Assembly (NCBI GenBank): GCA_964567745.1
Contig: CAZMNY010000015.1
Coordinates: 96,012-160,011 of the forward strand
Direction: 5' to 3'
DNA: 64,000 bases
From: CAZMNY01 sp964567745
GTDB lineage: Bacteria; Planctomycetota; Planctomycetia; Pirellulales; Pirellulaceae
Shown piece after piece: positions 1 through 9,410 of the stretch; the stretch's first letter is position 1; the number at the start of each line of letters is the position of its first letter. The notes under the pieces were generated by a model. The model was not told the DNA's origin, searched no databases, and was given only the letters and a program-made list of their open reading frames with translations. Made by a program: the position numbers and the translations under genes.

Positions 1-488
1 CACCAATCCCTATCGGTCACGACAATTGGCTCGATGGTATAGCCGTCCGGCCACACCGCGCCATCGTCGATCCACCTGCGAATGGCGTCGACTTCCGCTG
101 GCTTGAGCGGGTCGCTCGCCTTGGGCATCTTGGGTGCCTGGCCGTCTTGCGATTCAATGACATCGACCAGGTGGCTCGCCGCCGAGTCTCCCGCTTCGAC
201 GAATCCGCTATCACTCAGAAGCTGCTCCGTGTGAAGCTGAAAATCACCCTTCATCTGTTTCGTGTTGTGACAACTCAAGCATCGTCGCGACAAGACTGGC
301 GCGACATCGCGGCGAAAATCGATGTCACGTTTCGCCTCGTCGCGACCATCAATTGTTGTGGCCTTCTCTTGACCGTTGGCAGAGAACGGGCACGCGAAAA
401 CAACGGTGAATAGGCCGAGCCAGCATGCGATGGCAAGGCGAGTTTGCCACGCGTCATTTGTCTCGACGCGGTTGCGTAATTGCCGCAT
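1..488 (-). CDS. PSCyt1-type planctomycete cytochrome protein (N-terminal part, cut by window edge)
   Basis: The gene starts at an ATG at 488 and runs off the left edge; about 162 residues are visible. Residues 18-40 are hydrophobic and read as a signal peptide or anchor. A heme-binding CLSCH follows at about residue 70, in a context (RRDVAPVLSRRCLSCHNTK) typical of the PSCyt1 domain. The later stretch ending in AIRRWIDDGAVWP is the usual close of that domain. In planctomycetes this domain is normally followed by DUF1549 and DUF1553 in proteins of 800-1100 residues, so most of the gene probably lies outside. It is divergent from the DUF1549 gene at 747. The substrate of these proteins is unknown; an extracytoplasmic redox role is inferred from the heme motif. 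Confidence 0.85.
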   Translation of the reverse strand, partial: MRQLRNRVETNDAWQTRLAIACWLGLFTVVFACPFSANGQEKATTIDGRDEAKRDIDFRRDVAPVLSRRCLSCHNTKQMKGDFQLHTEQLLSDSGFVEAGDSAASHLVDVIESQDGQAPKMPKASDPLKPAEVDAIRRWIDDGAVWPDGYTIEPIVVTDRDW

Positions 489-746
489 GAGTTTACCGGC
501 TTTGTCGAATACGGGGGTGGGTGAATCGGTGTGCGTTGGGGCTTTGATTATAGCATCCTCAAGAGCCGACTTGATGCGTCTAGCGTAAGTCGACGAACCG
601 TGAGGCCCTGACGTGAATGACGGAAGAATTGTCAGGCGAAATTCGCACTATTCCCGAATTGGCTGGTATCATACGCTCTCCTACCATGCAAATTTTACGC
701 CTTGATTGCGACCTGAACCAACGACTGCGTCCACAGGTGGAGCAAC

Positions 747-2381
747 ATGATGCCAATGCGGCATGTCATTTTGGCAATGCTGGCCTTTACATGCCTTGGG
801 CCTGATTGGGTCGCAGGCGACGAGCGACTGCGGGACACGATCGATCGCAGAATCGCCGATGCTTGGAAGGCGAACAAGATTACGCCCGCCGCGCCCTCAA
901 CCGACGCTGAATTTCTCCGTCGCGTTTACTTGGATTTGCTTGGAACGATCCCCACGTATGTTGAGTCCAAGACGTTCCTTGATGACGCGAGCTCCGACAA
1001 ACGCGAGCAACTGATCGCTCGCCTGCTCGATCATCCTCGATTCGGTCTCCATCAATCTGACGTTTGGGACATGGTCTATTTTGGCCGAAACCCACTTGGC
1101 TACGGGACGCGAGATCGAGCTGGATTCAAGACTTGGTTGCGAGATCAATTCGCCAACGATGTGCCCTACGACGTGTGGGCGGGCCAGATTCTTCGCGCCG
1201 ATGGCAATACGGTTGAGCAAGGCGCGCCGATGTTTTTTGTTCAGTACAAGAATTCGCCCGAGGACGCGATTGAGGCCATCACGCAGCGGTTTCTCGGTGT
1301 ACAGCTCCAATGTGCGCGTTGCCACGACCATCCGTTTGACGCTTGGTCGCAGCTCGACTTCTATGGCATGGCGGCTTTCGTTGCTCGACTGCAAGTTGTT
1401 GACGTGGGTAAAAAAGGCAAGCTCAAGGCCTACGCGATTGGCGAGAAGAACTTGGGCGACGTGATGTTCTCCGGGCCAGCTTCGCAACAAGGGCCAGGGA
1501 AAAAGGGCGAGCTGATCAAGCCTAAGTTTCTCGATGGCGATGCGCTGGCCGACATCGAGTTGCCGAAGGATTTTAAGGAGCCTCGTAACTTTCCCAATGG
1601 CAAGATGCCGCCCAAGCCAAAGATGTCGCGCAAGGACGCTCTGGCCGATTGGATTGCCAGTGCAGAGAACCCGTACTTCGCGCGGGCCGCAGTCAATCGC
1701 ATTTGGGCTCAGTTCTTAGGCAAGGGCATTGTGCACCCGGTCGACAACTTGAGCCCGCAGAATGAGCCGAGTCATTCCGAGTTGCTTGACGACTTGAGTG
1801 AGGCTCTCGTCGAACACAAGTTTCAGCTCAAAGGGTTCATTGCTGAGATTCTCAACAGCAACGTCTATCAGTTGTCGTCGATTGGCTCGGCCACCGAAGC
1901 TCATCCGCTCTGGTATGAACGAGCCCGTTATCGGCCGTTGTCCGCAGAGGAATTGTTTGAGTCGTGGGTTTTGGCGAGCGGCTACGATTCGGTGCTGAAG
2001 CAGGATGGCAACGCGCCGACGGAGCGGTTCAAGATCCGCGGCATCACGTGGGACTACCTGCGCCGCTCGTTCGGCTCGCCGAACGATGGCGTGGGGAATT
2101 TTCAAGGCGGTCTCCACGAACATCTCTACTTGAACAACGGCCAGGTGAGGCAGTTGATATCGGATCGACCTGGGAGTCTCCGCGACGCCTTGGCCAAATC
2201 GAGCGAATCGTGGGAGGATCGTGTCCAGCGATTGTTTCTTCAGGTTCTCTCACGGCGCCCGACCGAGGAAGAAACAGAGAAGCTGGTCGCCTTCTTGTCG
2301 GCCGAGGACGATCCGAAAGGCCGATTGCACGACGCGATCTGGACGTTGATGACTTGCACAGAATTTCGATTTAACCATTGA
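747..2381 (+). CDS. DUF1549/DUF1553 domain secreted protein
   Basis: 544 residues with an N-terminal signal peptide (hydrophobic stretch residues 6-20, cleavage near VAG). DUF1549 occupies roughly residues 25-235, with the conserved opening DAEFLRRVYLDLLGTIPT and the motif CARCHDHPFD near residue 190. DUF1553 fills roughly 290-540 (ALADWIASAENPYFARAAVNR). The CARCH motif resembles a c-type heme site, but whether heme binds is not established. The N-terminal PSCyt1 domain found in many relatives is absent. The start is supported by GGAG five bases before the ATG. The stop is followed closely by the DUF1501 gene, the classic planctomycete pair, so the two are probably cotranscribed. Function is unknown. 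Confidence 0.92.
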   Translation: MMPMRHVILAMLAFTCLGPDWVAGDERLRDTIDRRIADAWKANKITPAAPSTDAEFLRRVYLDLLGTIPTYVESKTFLDDASSDKREQLIARLLDHPRFGLHQSDVWDMVYFGRNPLGYGTRDRAGFKTWLRDQFANDVPYDVWAGQILRADGNTVEQGAPMFFVQYKNSPEDAIEAITQRFLGVQLQCARCHDHPFDAWSQLDFYGMAAFVARLQVVDVGKKGKLKAYAIGEKNLGDVMFSGPASQQGPGKKGELIKPKFLDGDALADIELPKDFKEPRNFPNGKMPPKPKMSRKDALADWIASAENPYFARAAVNRIWAQFLGKGIVHPVDNLSPQNEPSHSELLDDLSEALVEHKFQLKGFIAEILNSNVYQLSSIGSATEAHPLWYERARYRPLSAEELFESWVLASGYDSVLKQDGNAPTERFKIRGITWDYLRRSFGSPNDGVGNFQGGLHEHLYLNNGQVRQLISDRPGSLRDALAKSSESWEDRVQRLFLQVLSRRPTEEETEKLVAFLSAEDDPKGRLHDAIWTLMTCTEFRFNH

Positions 2382-2449
2382 GGCTTTCCGCCCAGTGGCG
2401 AACCGACCGATCGGTGCGCATGATTCGACACATTGCCGAGGAGCATTCG

Positions 2450-3721
2450 ATGCGAGAATATTGTCCGCGACACGAACACCTCAACCGACGTTCGTTGTTG
2501 AAGGGCGCGTTGACGGGCGCTTCCGGGGTAGCGGTGATGAATTGGGGAGGCTTGTTCAGCTCGGACTCTCTGGCAAGCGAGGTCAAGAAGTCCGGTAAGC
2601 GATGCATTCTGATTTGGCTCAACGGCGGCTGCAGTCAATTCGAAACATTCGATATGAAAGTCGGACGCTCCACGGGCGGGCTGTTTCGTGAGATCTCAAC
2701 CAATGTTGCCGGTAGCCGTGTCTGCGAATTGATGCCGAAGATTTCGCAGCGAATGGACAAGTTGTCAGTGATTCGCTCCATGCGAACGACTCAAATCGAT
2801 CATCCCGGTGGCATCTATCTCATGCACACCGGTTGGTCGCGATCGGCCAACACGCGATTCCCTGAAATCGGCGCCGTGGTCGCCAAGTATTGCGGAAGCG
2901 ATCGAGCGGACCTGCCGAACTTTGTCAAAATCTCTTCGAACGGCGATGCGGGATCGGGCATCTTGGGCCCGCAATACTCACCATTCAAATTAGGGCGGAA
3001 CGGTGAGCTGCCGATTTTTTCGACCTCGCCGTTATCGAGCCAACTTGAAAGCCGACGGCACGAGCTCCGCGACTTTATCGAGTCTCAATTCGCTCGCGAT
3101 CACTTGGCCGACCCGGTTCGCATGCACCGAGACGCCTATGACCGCGCGCGGCGGCTCAACAATGTACGCGATGTATTCAAACTGGATCAGGAATGGGAGA
3201 AGGCTCGCGACAAGTATGGCAATTCGAAGATCGGTCATCGCATGATGGTTGCCGCCCGGCTGGTCGAAGCCGGGGTCGCGTTTGTTGAAGTGGGGCAGAG
3301 CGGTTACGACACGCACGCCGACAATTTCGAGGGTCACAAGTCGCTTGTGCCTCCGATGGAACACGGTTGGGCCGCGTTGCTCGACGATCTGGAAGAGCGA
3401 GGTCTGCTCGACGACACGCTTGTCGTCTGGATGGGCGAGATTGGCCGCACGCCAAGAATCAATAACCGCAGCGGACGCGACCACTACGTGCGCTCCTGGT
3501 CGACCGCGTTGGCTGGCGGCGGCGTTAAGGGCGGCCTGATGTACGGCCAATCGGATGAAGACGGGGTCGATGTCAAAGAGAATAAGGTCACCGAGGGCGA
3601 TTTCTTCGCGACCGTCTACACAGCTCTTGGCATCAATCCCGAAGCCGAGAACTACTCGGGCGTTCGTCCGATTCCGCTCGCCCAATTCGGACACAAGGTT
3701 GTGAAGGACATCTTAGCGTAG
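2450..3721 (+). CDS. DUF1501 domain protein with Tat-type signal
   Basis: 423 residues from the ATG at 2450, chosen because GAGGAG lies seven bases upstream and the twin-arginine stretch NRRSLLKGALTGASG then falls at residues 11-25. The rest is DUF1501, an alkaline-phosphatase-superfamily fold. Visible landmarks are LIWLNGGCSQFETFD near residue 60, HPGGIYLMHTGW, GYDTHADNF in the middle and VVWMGEIGRTPRIN toward the C-terminus. It follows the DUF1549/1553 gene by 68 bases and precedes the WD40 gene, as in many planctomycete clusters. Probably exported folded by the Tat system. The enzymatic activity is not known. Confidence 0.93.
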   Translation: MREYCPRHEHLNRRSLLKGALTGASGVAVMNWGGLFSSDSLASEVKKSGKRCILIWLNGGCSQFETFDMKVGRSTGGLFREISTNVAGSRVCELMPKISQRMDKLSVIRSMRTTQIDHPGGIYLMHTGWSRSANTRFPEIGAVVAKYCGSDRADLPNFVKISSNGDAGSGILGPQYSPFKLGRNGELPIFSTSPLSSQLESRRHELRDFIESQFARDHLADPVRMHRDAYDRARRLNNVRDVFKLDQEWEKARDKYGNSKIGHRMMVAARLVEAGVAFVEVGQSGYDTHADNFEGHKSLVPPMEHGWAALLDDLEERGLLDDTLVVWMGEIGRTPRINNRSGRDHYVRSWSTALAGGGVKGGLMYGQSDEDGVDVKENKVTEGDFFATVYTALGINPEAENYSGVRPIPLAQFGHKVVKDILA

Positions 3722-3790
3722 AGAAGAAGATGGTCGACGGCGGACCTGACGCGACCACGCCGAATCACTCCATGAGACGAGTAGCCCGTT

Positions 3791-4996
3791 ATGCTCATCA
3801 AAAACCCGACGCCGATTTGGCAATTGTCATTCGAAGGCGACTGGCCCACGTCGGTGACGTTTCTCGCGAATGGTCGGCAATTGGCGGCGGCGAATCGCGG
3901 CGGCCAGATCTACTTGTGGGATCTACCGGATAAGCCGCCGGAGCCGGAAGCCGAAGCAAAGGATCCGACTCCGCCGAACCATCCGCCGTCGAAGCGACTC
4001 GATGGGCACGAAAACGGTGTGAGTCATCTGCTCGCCGCGCCCGACGGGCAGACTCTCATTTCGTCAAGCCTTGATCATTCGATCCGAGTCTGGAACCCTG
4101 CCGCTGACGCGGTCGGCAAAGCGACGGTCGTGCTCGACGCCAAGGTGCGAGAACAGAAGGCTCGACGAAAACCGAAGGACGAGAAAGATGCGATCCTCAA
4201 TGCGCCGGGCGTCGACGTCGAGACGGTAAGTGAAGTCGCGACGCTGGAAGGCCACAAAGGTTGGATTCTGGGATTGGGAATCAGCGCCGACGGCAAGCGA
4301 TTGATTAGCGGAGACGACACGTGCTTGAGTATTGTCTGGGACGTGGCGTCGCGCAAACGGATTTCGCAATGGCAAGGATACGACCGCGTGTGGGTGCGAT
4401 CCGCGGCGCTCTCACCTGACGGCAAACGGGCGTTCACTGCCGAGTTCGCTGGGCGACGCAGCAACTTTGACGTTCCCGCTCCGCAGGCTCGATTCTGGGA
4501 TAGCGAAAGCGGCAAGATGACGCTCGACTTGCTGCGAATCTGGACGCCGAAAGTCAAAGACAAGGACCGCATCGATTCGTATGGCTACCGCAGCGTGTGG
4601 AGCAAGCTGATCAAACGGGGTCTTGTATGCGCCGCGTTCTCACCCGATGGAGCGATGCTGGCGGTCGGTCAAGGCGGAGAAACGGATACCGGCAAAGTGC
4701 ACCTCGTCGACGTCGAGTCGGGCGAGATCCTGCGAACCGTTTCCGGGCATCGTTACGGTGTTTGCGACGTCAAGTTTTCGGCCGACGGCAAATACGTACT
4801 CTCGTCCGGCCGCGACACGATGGTGCGGATCTGCCAAGTCTCCGATGGCAAAGAGGTCGCCGCCTTGGGCAAATCGCGAGGCGGGCAGTTCAAGGATTGG
4901 ATGCACGGCATTGCCATTTCGCCGGATCAGAAACGAGTCGCCGCGGCGGATATCGCCGGGATGATTCATGTCTGGGAATTGGCGCCGACACAGTAA
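3791..4996 (+). CDS. WD40-repeat protein
   Basis: 401 residues with no signal peptide. Repeated blade signatures are visible: a first blade ending IYLWD, a second opening LDGHENGVSHLLAAPDG and ending SIRVW, a third opening LEGHKGWILGLGISADG and ending SIVWD, later SPDGAMLAVGQG, and final blades with VSGHRYGVCDVKFSADG and IHVWE. This fits a seven-bladed propeller with an acidic/proline-rich insert around residues 45-65. It is the third gene of the DUF1549-DUF1501 cluster, 69 bases after the previous stop. A scaffold role for the preceding proteins is a guess from context. Confidence 0.88.
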   Translation: MLIKNPTPIWQLSFEGDWPTSVTFLANGRQLAAANRGGQIYLWDLPDKPPEPEAEAKDPTPPNHPPSKRLDGHENGVSHLLAAPDGQTLISSSLDHSIRVWNPAADAVGKATVVLDAKVREQKARRKPKDEKDAILNAPGVDVETVSEVATLEGHKGWILGLGISADGKRLISGDDTCLSIVWDVASRKRISQWQGYDRVWVRSAALSPDGKRAFTAEFAGRRSNFDVPAPQARFWDSESGKMTLDLLRIWTPKVKDKDRIDSYGYRSVWSKLIKRGLVCAAFSPDGAMLAVGQGGETDTGKVHLVDVESGEILRTVSGHRYGVCDVKFSADGKYVLSSGRDTMVRICQVSDGKEVAALGKSRGGQFKDWMHGIAISPDQKRVAAADIAGMIHVWELAPTQ

Positions 4997-5024
4997 CTCT
5001 GGCGACCGAAAACGTCCGATGTCG

Positions 5025-5789
5025 TTAACGCTTGGGAACGCTGAGCCCCATTTCCGCCATCAGCATTTGCATATCGTCCCAGGTCGATCGTTTGGCCGAC
5101 TCGTTTCTGAGCAAGTAGGCGGGATGATAGGTCACCATGACTCGTGCTGAATCGTAGTCAAAGAACTGGCCTCGCATGCGGCCTACGGAGAGGTTCGAGT
5201 CAAGCAGCGTCTTCGCGGCGTAGGCTCCGAGGCAGCAGATGAATTCGGGTTGAAGGATTTGCAATTGGCGCTCGAAGAACGGGAGGCAACATTCGACTTC
5301 GGCCGGCTCGGGGTTGCGATTTCCCGGGGGACGGCACTTGAGCACGTTGAGAATGTAGACCTGCTCACGAGTCAGGGTCATCGCCTGGATGATTCGGTTC
5401 AACAACTGCCCAGCAGCGCCGACGAACGGCTCGCCTTGCACGTCCTCGTCGCGTCCCGGCGCTTCGCCAAAGAAGCAGAGTCGCGGGCGAATGTTACCGA
5501 CACCGAAGACGGTTTGCGTGCGCGATTCAACAAGCGTCGGACATTGCGTGCAGCTTCTCACCTCGTCGGACAGAATCCTCAGCTGCTCGCTTCGATACGC
5601 GTCGGTGTTCTCACTGGTCGGTGCTGTTGCGGAGTTGTCGCGGGCTTGCTGTCGATTGTCGTCGGGAGTGCGAGCCGGCACCTCAGGAAGTGGGAGAGCG
5701 GTCAGTTGCGGGAGTTGCTCGACTCCAGCCGAATGAAGGCTCTCAAGACGCTGCGCGAGCATACGGCGGACTTGGCTGTTGTCATTCAA
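5025..5789 (-). CDS. Uracil-DNA glycosylase, family 4 (4Fe-4S)
   Basis: Removes uracil from DNA in base-excision repair. Motifs are unambiguous: GEAPGRDEDVQGEPFVGAAG (uracil pocket and active site), NVLKCRPPGNRNP, and the C-terminal TYHPAYLLRN. The iron-sulfur cysteines are visible as CTQC before the first motif and later cysteines in VECCLPF and FICCLG. The reading frame stays open to a TTG at 5840, but the first part crosses a hairpin-rich intergenic sequence, so I prefer the TTG at 5789; an ATG at 5762 is also possible. A linker of about 50 proline/alanine-rich residues precedes the catalytic domain. It is transcribed away from der. Confidence 0.93.
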   Translation of the reverse strand: MNDNSQVRRMLAQRLESLHSAGVEQLPQLTALPLPEVPARTPDDNRQQARDNSATAPTSENTDAYRSEQLRILSDEVRSCTQCPTLVESRTQTVFGVGNIRPRLCFFGEAPGRDEDVQGEPFVGAAGQLLNRIIQAMTLTREQVYILNVLKCRPPGNRNPEPAEVECCLPFFERQLQILQPEFICCLGAYAAKTLLDSNLSVGRMRGQFFDYDSARVMVTYHPAYLLRNESAKRSTWDDMQMLMAEMGLSVPKR

Positions 5790-5841
5790 TCTGAAAACCG
5801 CCCTGGCATAAGGATTTACAAACCCGAGGCATGGCGACAAT

Positions 5842-5865
5842 CCGACGGCGGGGCTCCGCCGTTGG
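5842..5865. other. 10-bp stem hairpin in the UDG-der intergenic region
   Basis: CCGACGGCGG (5842-5851) can pair with CCGCCGTTGG (5856-5865) through a four-base loop, with a single G-T wobble. It lies upstream of the uracil-DNA glycosylase gene and 136 bases before der. There is no T tract, so it is not a typical intrinsic terminator. Role unknown. Confidence 0.4.
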
Positions 5866-6001
5866 AAGCGTGAATCGAGGGCTATTATCGATCATCCGCC
5901 TAACATCGAACAGCCCACCGCGCCGAGCCGCCATGTTGTTTCGCTGAAATGGCGGGCGGTTACCGATTCCTCAGCGGCGGTCGGTTAACTATCATGAGCG
6001 T

Positions 6002-7336
6002 ATGTCTGTTCCTCAAGTGGTTATTGTCGGTCGCCCCAATGTTGGCAAGTCAAGCATCTTCAACTGGCTAGCCGGTCGTCGCTTAGCCATCGTCGATGAT
6101 GTTGCTGGAGTTACGCGCGATCGGATGGTTCATCTGATGTGCGAGCGTGAGCGATTTTTCGAGATCGTCGACACGGGCGGCATTGGCATCAAGGACGTCG
6201 ATGATCTGACGTCGCAGGTAGAGGACCAGATCCAGTTCGCGATGGACTCGGCGGATGTCATCCTGTTCGTTGTCGACTCGCGAAACGGGATTGCGCCGCT
6301 CGATGAGGAGGTTGCCAAACGGCTGCGATACGTCGATAAGCCGATCATTTGCGTGGCCAACAAGACCGATGACGAGGTGCTCGAGCCGCAAGCCGATGAG
6401 TTTTACAAGTTGGGCCGAGGCAAGCTGATCAAGGTTAGTGCTCATCAGGGCAGAAACAAGCAGCTCATGATTGACGACATTCTCGAACGGCTGCCGATTC
6501 AGTCGATCGAAGAAAAAGAAGTTGAGGAGCCGGTGATGAAGGCCGCCATCGTCGGCCGCCGAAACGTCGGTAAGAGCACCTTTGTCAACACGCTCTCGGC
6601 CGCTGAGCGAATGATTGTGAGCCAAGTTCCGGGCACAACTCGAGACAGTGTGGACGTTCGATTCGAGCTCGACGACCGAGTCTTCATCGCAATCGACACG
6701 CCAGGGCTAAGAAAAGGCAAAAGCGTCAAGACTGACGTCGACTTCTATGGCACTCATCGCGCCAAACGGAGCATTCGACGCGCCGATGTCGTCCTGATGT
6801 TCTTTGATGCGACTCAGCGGATTAGCAAAGTCGACAAGCAACTGTGCAAATATATAGCTGACAACTACAAGCCTTGCATCTTTGTCGTGAACAAGTGGGA
6901 TCAGATGGCGGGGCAGATGCCGACTGAAAAATGGGTCACTTACTTGCGCGATACTTTTCGCACCATGTGGCACACGCCGATTGCCTTCATTACGGGCCAA
7001 ACCGGCAAGAACATGAAAGCTCTGCTCAACCACTCGCAGATGCTATTCAAGCAAGGCCGCGAACGCGTGACGACGAGCGACCTCAATCGACTCGTGCAGA
7101 GCGCCATGGAGCTGCATCCGCCGCCGATAGCGCAGCAGCGTCGGCCCAAGATCTATTTCGCTACGCAAGTCGCGGTCCAGCCGCCGACACTGGTCTTGAT
7201 GTGCAACGACCCGAAAGCGTTTCCCGCTGAGTACCGACGTTACTTGATGGGCGTGTTCCGCGACCAATTGAGTTTCGGCGAAGTGCCGATCAAACTCTAT
7301 CTGCAGAAGCGGCAACACGGCAACGACGACGGCTAG
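6002..7336 (+). CDS. der: Ribosome-associated GTPase Der (EngA)
   Basis: Tandem-GTPase factor needed for maturation of the 50S ribosomal subunit. 444 residues, normal for the family. The first G domain has GRPNVGKS (residues 10-17), GVTRD, DTGG and NKTD; the second has GRRNVGKST (near residue 184), PGTTRDS, DTPG and NKWD. The C-terminal KH-like domain covers about residues 350-440. The ATG at 6002 leaves only a short leader before the first P-loop, as expected. It is a single gene between UDG and purE, which are on the other strand. Confidence 0.98.
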   Translation: MSVPQVVIVGRPNVGKSSIFNWLAGRRLAIVDDVAGVTRDRMVHLMCERERFFEIVDTGGIGIKDVDDLTSQVEDQIQFAMDSADVILFVVDSRNGIAPLDEEVAKRLRYVDKPIICVANKTDDEVLEPQADEFYKLGRGKLIKVSAHQGRNKQLMIDDILERLPIQSIEEKEVEEPVMKAAIVGRRNVGKSTFVNTLSAAERMIVSQVPGTTRDSVDVRFELDDRVFIAIDTPGLRKGKSVKTDVDFYGTHRAKRSIRRADVVLMFFDATQRISKVDKQLCKYIADNYKPCIFVVNKWDQMAGQMPTEKWVTYLRDTFRTMWHTPIAFITGQTGKNMKALLNHSQMLFKQGRERVTTSDLNRLVQSAMELHPPPIAQQRRPKIYFATQVAVQPPTLVLMCNDPKAFPAEYRRYLMGVFRDQLSFGEVPIKLYLQKRQHGNDDG

Positions 7337-7394
7337 GTCATCGAACGTCGACTCAACGAATCACCGTGAGACCCAGCACGCTGGCCGTCCATCG

Positions 7395-7907
7395 CTACTT
7401 GGAGCGTTTGCTCGAGTCCAAGCGTTCGTTCTTGGCGACAATCTTGTCGACCAACTTCGATTTGAATTCGGTCAGTTTAGCTCGCAATTCTGGATCGGCG
7501 GTTGCCAGGATCTGGACGGCGAACAGTCCTGAGTTTCGTGGTCCGCCCATTCCGACAGCCATGCTGGCGACGGGGACATCGCCCGGCATTTGGACAGTGG
7601 AGAGCAAGGAGTCGAGTCCGCCCAGATCGGGAGTCGGGACGGGCAATCCAATCACGGGAAGGGTCGTGTGCGCCGCGACCACTCCGGCCAGATGTGCAGC
7701 GCCGCCGGCGGCCGCGATGATCACTTCCAATCCGCGATCGATGGCCGTTGAGGCGTATTCGCAGACGATTCCAGGCGTCCGGTGCGCGCTCAGGACTTGC
7801 ACGTCATAGGCGACTCCGAATTCGTCCAAGGCGTCTGCGGCGCCGTAGATTTTGGGCCAATCGCTGTCGCTTCCCATAATAATTCCGACTCGAGGCGTGT
7901 CGCTCAT
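7395..7907 (-). CDS. purE: N5-carboxyaminoimidazole ribonucleotide mutase PurE
   Basis: Catalyses conversion of N5-CAIR to CAIR in purine synthesis. 170 residues. The phosphate-binding loop GSDSDW is at residues 12-17, the catalytic-histidine motif SAHRTP at 40-45, and the glycine-rich AAAGGAAHLAG at about 65-75. Followed by GLPVPTPDLGGLDSLLS and the helix starting NSGLFAVQIL. I see no purK beside it. The next gene upstream on the same strand is ald, 52 bases away, but the two pathways are unrelated, so cotranscription would be incidental. Confidence 0.97.
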   Translation of the reverse strand: MSDTPRVGIIMGSDSDWPKIYGAADALDEFGVAYDVQVLSAHRTPGIVCEYASTAIDRGLEVIIAAAGGAAHLAGVVAAHTTLPVIGLPVPTPDLGGLDSLLSTVQMPGDVPVASMAVGMGGPRNSGLFAVQILATADPELRAKLTEFKSKLVDKIVAKNERLDSSKRSK

Positions 7908-7959
7908 CGCGGTCCTATCTCATCTATGAACGTGTGTTGTTGTGATCGATTTCGACTGT

Positions 7960-9066
7960 TTACGCGAAGGGGGTTTTGTAAGGCAAATTGAACGTCTCGG
8001 CAACGGGGCGATTCGTGATCTCGCCTCCGTGGATGTTGACGGCCGTGGCGATTTCGCTCAGTGAATGAGCCGCATCGTCGAAGCCGCGTTTGGCGATTTG
8101 AATGACCCAAGGCAGGGTGACGTTACAGAGTGCGTACGTGCTCGTTCGACCGACAGCGCCAGGCATGTTCGTCACGCAATAGTGCAGCACTTCCTCTTCG
8201 ATATAGGTTGGCTCGCCATGAGTCGTTGGCCGACTCGTCTCGATGCAGCCGCCTTGATCGATGGCCACGTCAATGATCACGCTTCCCGGCTTCATGATTT
8301 TGAGGTGTTCCCGTTGAATCAACCGGGGGGCTTTTGCTCCGGGGATCAAGACGGCACCGATGACCAAGTCGGCGAGCGGCAATTCGCCTCGGATCGTGTG
8401 TCGATCGCTGAACAGAACGTTCACATTCGCCGGCATAATTTCATCCAAGTATCGCAAGCGATCCAGATTGACGTCCAAGATGGTCACGTCCGCTTGGAAT
8501 CCGCTGGCGATTCGGGCCGCGTTTGCTCCGACGACGCCTCCGCCAAGCACCGTAATATGTGCCGGCGCGACGCCCGGCACTCCGCCCAGCAAGATGCCTC
8601 GACCCATCTGAGGCCGTTCGAGGTACTTGGCACCCTCCTGCACGCTCATCCGGCCCGCGACTTCGCTCATCGGAGTCAGCAGAGGCAAGTGCCCTCGCCC
8701 GTCCTCCAGGGTTTCATAGGCGATACAGGTCGCGCCACTGTCGAGCATCGCGTCAGCCAGCTCGCGGCTCGCCGCAAAATGGAAATAGGTGAACAACAAT
8801 TGGCCGGGTCGAATGAGCGGCCATTCCTCCGGTTGCGGCTCTTTGACTTTGACGATCATGTCCGCCTGGGCAAACACCTCGGCACCGCTCGATACCAGTT
8901 CGGCCCCCGCCTCGACATAGTTGTTGTTAGGTAAGCCTGACCCGGCGCCGGCCCCAGATTGCATGATCACTCGGTGACCGCGCGCGACCAGCTCCTCGAC
9001 GCCCACTGGCAGCATGGCAACTCGGTATTCATCAACTTTGACTTCCTGCGGTACGCCGATAATCAT
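7960..9066 (-). CDS. ald: Alanine dehydrogenase
   Basis: Reversible NAD-dependent oxidative deamination of L-alanine to pyruvate and ammonia. The start at 9066 gives the family's usual opening MIIGVPQEVKVDEYRVAMLP and has AGGGAG at a normal distance; the frame is open further upstream to 9120 but that part is not family-like. 368 residues, typical. Seen in order: VKVKEPQPEEW (pyruvate-binding lysine region), TCIAYETLED, MSEVAGRMSVQEGAKYLE, and the Rossmann loop VLGGGVVGANAARIASG, with TSTYALCNVTLPW near the C-terminus. Cytoplasmic, hexameric in known relatives. Confidence 0.97.
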   Translation of the reverse strand: MIIGVPQEVKVDEYRVAMLPVGVEELVARGHRVIMQSGAGAGSGLPNNNYVEAGAELVSSGAEVFAQADMIVKVKEPQPEEWPLIRPGQLLFTYFHFAASRELADAMLDSGATCIAYETLEDGRGHLPLLTPMSEVAGRMSVQEGAKYLERPQMGRGILLGGVPGVAPAHITVLGGGVVGANAARIASGFQADVTILDVNLDRLRYLDEIMPANVNVLFSDRHTIRGELPLADLVIGAVLIPGAKAPRLIQREHLKIMKPGSVIIDVAIDQGGCIETSRPTTHGEPTYIEEEVLHYCVTNMPGAVGRTSTYALCNVTLPWVIQIAKRGFDDAAHSLSEIATAVNIHGGEITNRPVAETFNLPYKTPFA

Positions 9067-9410
9067 CAACGGACTCCCTGGCGAAATTGGCCGAGAAGAA
9101 GAAGATTTGAAGTTAGCCATTCACGTGTAGCTAGGAAAACTCACAAGAACTGCATGGCTCATCGTTCGCAAACTTGAAACGAATCGGACAACCTCGCGTG
9201 GTCAAAACCCACTCGAGGCAGCACGACTTAGAAGAACGACGGGCGTAGATATCTGGCTGGCGAATGCGACGTGTTGCAGCGACAATCGAACCTACAACAT
9301 CTGATCCGCAAATTGAAGCGGCACATTGTAACAATTCAGTCGCGTCTCGTGTCGTCGATCTGGCCAAATCAGAACGGCCGTCGACGTCTGCCAATTTGGC
9401 CCAAGGAATC

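Noticed and set aside
8065..8934. 289-codon plus-strand frame over ald
   Set aside because: Antisense to a certain gene.
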